11,650 bases of DNA from CAYZEZ01 sp964477295 (GTDB taxonomy: Bacteria > Bacteroidota > Bacteroidia > Bacteroidales > SM23-62), in the NCBI GenBank assembly GCA_964477295.1, contig CAYZEZ010000152.1, positions 1 through 11,650 on the forward strand. Direction: 5' to 3'. The notes below the pieces were generated by a model that worked only from the letters and a program-made list of their open reading frames with translations, was not told where the DNA came from and did no database searches. Position numbers and translations under genes: made by a program. How positions within the stretch are numbered: position 1 is the first letter of the stretch; every line of letters starts with the position of its first letter. This document shows positions 7,392-11,650 of this stretch, piece by piece.

Positions 7392-8663
7392 CTATAACGA
7401 ACCCCTGTTAATAAACCTGAGACATATTTTTTTCAAAGATTTTGCCTGCCCATAGCCGGTTTCGTCACAATCCTCGTATAAAATATTGATTACTGTTATG
7501 CCGTTTGCCACGATCCTTTTCAGGGGACTGTCACCGTAAGCAAGGATACCGATCTCTTTCCCGATAACCAGGTTCTTTTCGGCAATGGCTTCAACAATCC
7601 GGGCTATTGTTTCTTCTTCGAGGACAATATAGATCCTTTTGGCTGCCAGGTTTTCAACTTTCAAGCTGTCTATTATCTGGAGATCCAGACCGGTTTCTTT
7701 TGAGAAGCTCTGGAAAGCTGAAATGATCTGAATCGGGAAAAAACTGCCCCTGGGAAAAACCAAAATGAGTTGTTCGTATTTCCTGAACAGATCTATGTTG
7801 GTTTGTAATAACTCCAGTAATTCGCTTTCAAATCCTTCATAAACTGCCGAATACTGCCGGTCGGGCAGCATGTTATACAGCGGTAATGGTTTTTCAATTG
7901 GCCGGAGCAAAATGAAAATAAAAACCGCGAACAGGATGAATATCAATCCCAGGGCCAGGACGATCACGACTCTTTTCCATAACCGGTGAGATTTGATCCT
8001 GGTATTAACCAGCTTCTGATTCAAGCGTGTTTTATTCCGGTCAGACCTGACAATCCATTGTGTTGGTTGCATGATTTTCTTCTCGATGATATTAAGATTG
8101 GATGTCAGGAAATCATGTACCTTATCCTTATCGTCTGTATTCAACCTGATTGTACCGATCTGAACTTCACCGTTAACTGATTTTATTACACTAACCTCTA
8201 AAGTATCAGACCGTTCTGAATTCAAGATATCCAGGGCATGATCGCTTTCAGGGATGAACCGGTTCAAATACATGTTGAAAAAAAACCTCGAACTATCCAG
8301 GCGAATACAATAGTCTTCGCTTTCCCTGCAGTACCAGTAGAGTGAATCGAATTCAATTTCCATATTCATCAGATTCTCCTTTCTCATTTCAAGATACTTG
8401 GGATCATTAGTTACAGCAAATAATTCCTTTATGAGTTCATTTTTATTAAAACTGTTGTAAAACTTGGATATATATAATTCCCTTTCCTGGTAAGTAGTAT
8501 ACTTATTAATCTTATTCAGGTTTATTATCCTGACCTGGTAGATCAGGAAGCCATAGCTGATTATCAGCATGATAAACAGGATCAACAACAATATCAGTAC
8601 CCTGCGATAGGTAATATTTATACTGATCTTAAATATGATATTTCTAAATATTCCCTGTTCCAT
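7392..8663 (-). CDS. Two-pass membrane protein with a cytoplasmic half LacI-type effector domain
   Basis: A 423-residue protein that I cannot assign to a named family. The basic N-terminus (R7, K12, R20, R21) suggests a cytoplasmic start, followed by TM1 at about 22-44. An extracytoplasmic region of about 185 residues follows, probably largely helical, with Cys112 and Cys119 as a possible disulfide. TM2 spans about 232-253. The cytoplasmic C-terminus (about 255-423) is not a kinase, HAMP or cyclase domain. Residues 278-392 align without gaps to residues 191-305 of the adjacent GntR regulator, with 38 of 115 identical by hand count; the best part is IGKEIGILAYGDSPLKRIVANGITVI (367-392) against LGKDVGLISYNETPLKRILAGGITVI. 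That section is the C-terminal lobe of a LacI/periplasmic-binding-protein fold. There is no DNA-binding domain and no lobe 1. The gene starts 4 bp after the regulator stop, so the two are co-transcribed. Membrane sensor or sequestering partner is inference. Confidence 0.85.
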   Translation of the reverse strand: MEQGIFRNIIFKISINITYRRVLILLLILFIMLIISYGFLIYQVRIINLNKINKYTTYQERELYISKFYNSFNKNELIKELFAVTNDPKYLEMRKENLMNMEIEFDSLYWYCRESEDYCIRLDSSRFFFNMYLNRFIPESDHALDILNSERSDTLEVSVIKSVNGEVQIGTIRLNTDDKDKVHDFLTSNLNIIEKKIMQPTQWIVRSDRNKTRLNQKLVNTRIKSHRLWKRVVIVLALGLIFILFAVFIFILLRPIEKPLPLYNMLPDRQYSAVYEGFESELLELLQTNIDLFRKYEQLILVFPRGSFFPIQIISAFQSFSKETGLDLQIIDSLKVENLAAKRIYIVLEEETIARIVEAIAEKNLVIGKEIGILAYGDSPLKRIVANGITVINILYEDCDETGYGQAKSLKKICLRFINRGSL

Positions 8664-8667
8664 GGCT

Positions 8668-9699
8668 TTATTTATTTAATATTGAATTTCTCAGATACAC
8701 CCTGTACGGGATTTTCAGTTTCCCGTAATTGTGTTCCAGTATTATTTGTGCAGTTTTCTGACCCATCACCTGCCAGTCGGTTGAAATAACAGTTATGCCT
8801 CCTGCAAGTATTCTCTTTAAAGGGGTTTCATTATAGGAAATGAGTCCGACATCCTTCCCAAGGTCAAGTCCTTTCTGCCTGATGATCTCGATAATTTCAA
8901 CCAGTTGTTCATCATCCAGTAGTACGAAATTCCTTCCTTCCCGGATGACCTCATCAGCAGGTATTGGTATTACCTCATAATCATATTCAAACATTTTACA
9001 ATACACTTCGAAACCCCTGATTACCTGTTTGGGATGCACACTTTCTTCCGGGTAGATAAGATAATGCTTCTTAAATCGTGATAAATGTTCGTTCAGGGAA
9101 ATTAATGCTTCCCTGATATCCAGCTCAAAGTTTTGGATTACAGAGGAATGAACTGGCTTTATACCTGGCAGGTAATTATCAACAATGATCAGCTTATGGT
9201 CAGGGTATTCTTTCATTAATTCAATTGCCTTCTGGTAATGCTGCGGGTATTTGAAGAATGGTACCACAAGGAAATAGTCATATTCATTCATATGACTTAA
9301 AACAATGATCTCGAATTTTTTAATATCATAATTGTAGATATATACATCCACCAGTGCATCATCCCCCAGTTCCCTGGTAAACGACTCATAAATATTTCTC
9401 TTGTAGTCGGTAATGGTGTTGGTGATAAAAGCGATTTTCGTTTTATGCTCAAAATCGGTGCTGGTAATAAAATAGCCCCTTCTCTTCACAGAGGTAATGA
9501 TTCCCCTGTTCCTGAGTTCATTTAATGCCTTTTCCACAGTATCCCTTGACAGGTAGTAATCCGCACTGATTTCATTAATGGAGGGCAGGCGATCACCAAT
9601 GTTAAATTTCCCATCCTTAATATTCAGGATAATCAAATTGACAAGTTGCAGGTATTTGGGAACTTTGGAGTTCTCATTTATTTCATTGATCTCCAGCAT
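8668..9699 (-). CDS. GntR-family transcriptional regulator with LacI-type effector domain
   Basis: A 343-residue cytoplasmic regulator. Residues about 14-78 are a GntR winged helix (KYLQLVNLIILNIKDGKF, IGDRLPSINEISADYYLSRD, TVEKALNELRNRGIITS, KRRGYFIT). Residues about 87-343 form a periplasmic-binding-protein-like effector domain of the LacI type, as in AraR-type regulators. It begins KIAFITNTITDYKRNIYESF, and GLISYNETPLKRILAGGITVIS (285-306) corresponds to the LacI GxDDxxxA...PxLTTV region. The domain ends with an IPYRVYLRNS motif like the terminal strand of LacI proteins. The fold usually binds a sugar or sugar derivative; with GH88 next in line, an unsaturated uronate or its product is possible but not shown. 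The start ATG at 9699 is well placed before the winged helix. Inverted repeats at 9725-9781 upstream suggest autoregulation. The gene is first of an apparent operon with the membrane protein and possibly the GH88 gene. Confidence 0.92.
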   Translation of the reverse strand: MLEINEINENSKVPKYLQLVNLIILNIKDGKFNIGDRLPSINEISADYYLSRDTVEKALNELRNRGIITSVKRRGYFITSTDFEHKTKIAFITNTITDYKRNIYESFTRELGDDALVDVYIYNYDIKKFEIIVLSHMNEYDYFLVVPFFKYPQHYQKAIELMKEYPDHKLIIVDNYLPGIKPVHSSVIQNFELDIREALISLNEHLSRFKKHYLIYPEESVHPKQVIRGFEVYCKMFEYDYEVIPIPADEVIREGRNFVLLDDEQLVEIIEIIRQKGLDLGKDVGLISYNETPLKRILAGGITVISTDWQVMGQKTAQIILEHNYGKLKIPYRVYLRNSILNK

Positions 9700-9709
9700 A
9701 TCTGCGAAA

Positions 9710-9730
9710 GGCTATTAAATGGCTATTAAC
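9710..9730. repeat. Direct repeat GGCTATTAA in the regulator leader
   Basis: GGCTATTAAAT (9710-9720) is followed directly by GGCTATTAAC (9721-9730). The two units share nine bases and lie 11 bp apart, about one helical turn, between the GntR start codon and the inverted repeats. The second unit overlaps the left arm of the 10-bp inverted repeat. It could be part of a composite operator or chance. Confidence 0.5.
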
Positions 9731-9781
9731 ATGTAAACTTACATAAAAAACTTAATCACTTATCCTGAAAAACATGTTAAT
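9725..9781. promoter_or_regulatory. Candidate GntR operator: 10-bp inverted repeat plus overlapping palindrome
   Basis: ATTAACATGT (9725-9734) and its exact reverse complement ACATGTTAAT (9772-9781) are separated by 37 bp. The left arm overlaps a second symmetric element, ATGTAA-AC-TTACAT (9731-9744), and the right arm contains the palindrome AACATGTT. The cluster lies 26-82 bp upstream of the GntR start codon. On the minus strand, TAAGTTTA (9741-9734) resembles the Bacteroidota -7 box TAnnTTTG with one mismatch, but I found no well-spaced -33 TTTG. A regulator bound here would cover the regulator's own promoter, as expected for autoregulation. GntR proteins typically bind short AT-rich palindromes. 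The repeats are seen; the operator role is inferred. Confidence 0.5.
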
Positions 9782-9955
9782 GCACCGGCAGGCTAACCTG
9801 TGATATGCCACTATGGTTATCCCTTAAATTCCCCATGGAAAGCATAATATATTCTCCGGATTTGTTTACCGGGTTCCCTGCTGAAATAAGATATAATTCT
9901 TAATTTTAACACCATCCGGCGTGACGGGTCAATCCTTGCAGAAAATTTTTAATCC
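9782..9955. other. Remaining divergent intergenic region before the M28 peptidase gene
   Basis: This AT-rich stretch must hold the promoter of the peptidase gene. A TTTG at 9861-9864 and a TA-rich TAAGATATAA at 9887-9896 could be weak -33/-7 elements, at a spacing of 22 that is slightly long. CAGG-CTAA-CCTG (9789-9800) is a small inverted repeat. I see no gene and no strong Shine-Dalgarno sequence before the ATG at 9956. Confidence 0.3.
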
Positions 9956-11269
9956 ATGAGAAAGATTTTTTTTTACCTGATATGCCTGGCCTGTTTTCCT
10001 GCCTCTGTTTTTGCCCAGGACCTGGAATATGCCCAGAGGGTGATCAACGACCTTGCTGCCCCGGATATGCATGGCCGTGGATATGTATCAGACGGGGAAC
10101 GGATAGCAGCCAGTTACATCAGCAGGGAATACAAAAAGCTCGGACTGAAAAAAATCTCCCCAAAATACTTTCAACCTTTCGACATAACGGTCAACACCTT
10201 CCCGGGCGCTATGGAACTATCATTGAATAAAATGGCATTAACTCCCGGGAAGGATTTCCTGGTTTACCCCGGATCACCATCCATCCAGGGCGAATATGAA
10301 ACATTTTTTGTCCCTTTGCAGGATCTGCTTGATGATAATAAATGGCTGAAAATAATTGCGCAGTCGACAGGCCGGTTTGTTCTGATTCAAGATCTGCCTT
10401 CCAATCCGGAAGCTTTAACACAGCAGGAAAAGAAGAAGATCAATGACAGGATTGATTTCTTCAAGCATCATCCGGGTTGCCCTGCTGCCGGCACCATCCT
10501 GTTCACAAAAAGCAAACTTACATGGCGGGGATCAACAAAAGAATATTCGAAACCTTTTTTTACAGTGCATGCGGATATCAACCCAAGTCTCCTTACAAAG
10601 GTTAAGGTTTCTGTTGAAAGCGAATATTTCGAGTTGTATCAAACCCAGAATGTGATCGGTATCATTGAAGGAAAGAAGTTCAAAGATTCATATATATACC
10701 TGACTGCCCATTACGATCACCTGGGGCAAATGGGGGAAAATGTTTATTTTCCAGGTGCCAACGACAATGCCAGCGGAGTGGCAATGATCCTGAACCTGGC
10801 TGCCTATTTTGTTGTGGAAGAAAACCGGCCCGACTATACACTGGTGTTTTTGGCCCTGGGGGCAGAAGAAATGGGTATCATCGGAGCCAGGTATTATGCT
10901 GATAATCCTTTGCTGCCGCTCAACCGGATCTCCTTTTTGATTAATCTCGACCTGGCAGGAAACGGGCAGGAAGGGATCACCGTGGTTAATGGCTCAAAAT
11001 TTACACAGTCATTCGATATGCTGAAAGAAATCAACGATGAGAACCAGTTTTTACCTGTGGTCAAAAAGCGGGACCCGGCATGTAACAGCGATCATTGTCC
11101 TTTCTATGAACAAGGAGTGCCATCGTTCTTTATCTATACAATGGGGGGATCAACTGCATATCATGATATCTATGACACGGCGGATAATCTGCCCTTAACC
11201 ATGTTTGAGAATTATTTCAGGCTGCTGAAGGGCTTTATTGACAAACTGCAAACCATGATCTCAGAATGA
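9956..11269 (+). CDS. Exported M28 family zinc metallopeptidase
   Basis: A 437-residue secreted aminopeptidase-type enzyme. The signal peptide is residues 1-20, with cleavage after SVFA. The M28 catalytic set is complete: His252 in TAHYDHLG, with Asp254 nearby; bridging Asp270 in GANDNASG; the Glu304-Glu305 pair in LGAEEMG (general base and zinc ligand); Asp332 in NLDLAGN; and His403 in AYHDIYDTADN. An N-terminal helical part (22-75) precedes a lid or PA-like insertion of about 150 residues before the catalytic core. Family members remove N-terminal amino acids from peptides in the periplasm or outside the cell; the substrate here is unknown. It is transcribed divergently from the GntR gene and appears monocistronic, followed by a strong stem-loop. 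A functional link to the GH88 module is not indicated beyond sharing the intergenic region. Confidence 0.93.
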   Translation: MRKIFFYLICLACFPASVFAQDLEYAQRVINDLAAPDMHGRGYVSDGERIAASYISREYKKLGLKKISPKYFQPFDITVNTFPGAMELSLNKMALTPGKDFLVYPGSPSIQGEYETFFVPLQDLLDDNKWLKIIAQSTGRFVLIQDLPSNPEALTQQEKKKINDRIDFFKHHPGCPAAGTILFTKSKLTWRGSTKEYSKPFFTVHADINPSLLTKVKVSVESEYFELYQTQNVIGIIEGKKFKDSYIYLTAHYDHLGQMGENVYFPGANDNASGVAMILNLAAYFVVEENRPDYTLVFLALGAEEMGIIGARYYADNPLLPLNRISFLINLDLAGNGQEGITVVNGSKFTQSFDMLKEINDENQFLPVVKKRDPACNSDHCPFYEQGVPSFFIYTMGGSTAYHDIYDTADNLPLTMFENYFRLLKGFIDKLQTMISE

Positions 11270-11300
11270 TGATTGTTCGGCACGCACAGGGTCACAATCA
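11270..11300 (+). repeat. Short inverted repeat directly after the peptidase stop
   Basis: TGATTGT (11270-11276) is complementary to ACAATCA (11294-11300), giving a 7-bp stem with a 17-nt GC-rich loop immediately after the stop codon. No T-run follows, so it is not a convincing intrinsic terminator by itself. It could form a combined 3' structure with the larger stem-loop downstream. Confidence 0.35.
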
Positions 11301-11314
11301 CAACCGCCCTCGCG

Positions 11315-11351
11315 AATGCGGTGTATTTGCCTTTGGCGAATACTTCGCATT
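11315..11351 (+). repeat. Strong imperfect stem-loop (intergenic palindromic repeat or terminator)
   Basis: The arms AATGCGGTGTATTTGCC (11315-11331) and GGCGAATACTTCGCATT (11335-11351) pair around a TTT loop: 17 positions with one T-T mismatch and two G-U wobbles as RNA. The sequence after it (TTAACGATCTTTGATTT) is T-rich but not a clean T-run, so intrinsic termination of the peptidase transcript is possible but not certain. The form also fits a dispersed intergenic palindromic repeat, which would be multi-copy in the genome. Confidence 0.6.
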
Positions 11352-11383
11352 TAACGATCTTTGATTTAAAAATATAAGTGCAT

Positions 11384-11404
11384 GGAACTCGCAACACGGA
11401 ACTT
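11384..11404. repeat. Three tandem degenerate heptamers
   Basis: GGAACTC, GCAACAC and GGAACTT lie end to end (11384-11404), sharing the pattern G-(G/C)-A-A-C-(T/A)-(C/T). A related GCAACTA follows at 11411-11417. Similar GCAAC-type heptamer runs occur in intergenic DNA of Bacteroidota as far as I recall. Its role is unknown. Confidence 0.45.
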
Positions 11405-11458
11405 CTGATTGCAACTAACAGCCTTTAAAACAACAACTTAATATATTAATTTAATACC

Positions 11459-11650
11459 ATGTATAGTACAAATCAACTGGCAAAGATGATCGATCATTCG
11501 ATCCTGCATCCAACCATGACCGACCAGGATCTTATCGACGGATGCAAGCTGGCGAAGGAATATCATACGGCATCCGTCTGTGTAAAACCCTATGCCGTAA
11601 AAAAAGCGGCTGAACTGCTTGCAGGCAGTGATGTTCTTGTGGGATGCGTG
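11459..11650 (+). CDS. deoC: Deoxyribose-phosphate aldolase (DeoC family), 3' partial
   Basis: The first 64 codons of an aldolase of the DeoC/class I family, cut by the right edge of the window. The visible part matches the family N-terminus: LAKMIDHSILHPTMTDQDL (7-25), then the first strand-helix unit with CKLAKEYHTASVCVKPYAV (29-47) and LLAGSDVLVGCV. The family cleaves 2-deoxy-D-ribose 5-phosphate to glyceraldehyde 3-phosphate and acetaldehyde in the cytoplasm. The Schiff-base lysine and its partner residues lie beyond the window, so activity and exact substrate cannot be checked. There is no signal peptide. The start ATG follows an AT-rich stretch (11430-11458) that could contain its promoter. 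The stem-loop upstream separates it from the peptidase gene, so it is probably a new transcription unit. Confidence 0.88.
   Translation, partial: MYSTNQLAKMIDHSILHPTMTDQDLIDGCKLAKEYHTASVCVKPYAVKKAAELLAGSDVLVGCV

Noticed and set aside
7392..8663. Histidine kinase or chemoreceptor identity for the membrane protein
   Set aside because: The N-terminal layout is sensor-like, but there is no HAMP, H-box, ATPase N/G boxes or methyl-accepting hairpin. The cytoplasmic part matches the neighbouring regulator's effector domain instead.
9771..9810. Short leader peptide starting at ATG 9774
   Set aside because: It would be only nine codons (MLMHRQANL), with no Shine-Dalgarno sequence and no regulatory codon run, and its ATG is part of the AACATGTT palindrome.
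11212..11397. Minus-strand small open frame covering the end of the peptidase gene and the intergenic repeats
   Set aside because: It runs through the stem-loop and heptamer repeats and has no family pattern; it is best explained by chance.
1..11650. CRISPR array, tRNA/rRNA, transposase or integration site
   Set aside because: I saw no regularly spaced long repeats, no tRNA-like cloverleaf, no rRNA motifs, no transposase-like protein and no target-site duplications.

Overview
The window looks like a Bacteroidota chromosome, probably a free-living or gut Bacteroidales/Marinilabiliales-type organism; this taxonomy is inferred from gene content. The support is a TonB-dependent receptor with an N-terminal carboxypeptidase-regulatory-like domain, a DUF4249-type lipoprotein beside it, a macroglobulin-like/plug protein found typically in this phylum, and weak Shine-Dalgarno signals.

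Layout. (1) Positions 2-6088, plus strand: four tightly packed genes form one cell-envelope operon: a 5'-truncated TonB receptor, a DUF4249-like lipoprotein, a secreted MG2-like protein with a barrel-less TonB plug-like domain, and a small exported protein of unknown family. (2) Positions 6074-9699, minus strand: a GntR-type regulator with a LacI-like effector domain, a two-pass membrane protein 4 bp behind it, and after 91 bp a GH88 unsaturated glucuronyl hydrolase lipoprotein. The GH88 gene overlaps the end of the plus-strand operon tail to tail by 15 bp. (3) Positions 9700-9955: a divergent intergenic region with operator-like inverted repeats next to the regulator. (4) Positions 9956-11269, plus strand: an exported M28 zinc peptidase. 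(5) Positions 11270-11458: an intergenic region with a strong stem-loop and a short heptamer repeat. (6) From 11459: the first 64 codons of a DeoC-type aldolase, cut by the window edge.

The most unusual item is the pair at 7392-9699. The cytoplasmic C-terminal part of the membrane protein aligns without gaps over 115 residues (38 identical by hand count) to the C-terminal half of the effector domain of the adjacent GntR regulator. The membrane protein has no DNA-binding domain. It carries two transmembrane helices and a ~185-residue extracytoplasmic region where the regulator has its winged helix and first effector lobe. A plausible reading is a membrane partner that shares a half-effector domain with the transcription factor and passes a periplasmic signal to it, with the GH88 enzyme (and perhaps the regulator pair itself) as the regulated output. 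That mechanism is inference; the shared domain is visible in the sequence.

No tRNA, rRNA, CRISPR array or transposase was recognised.
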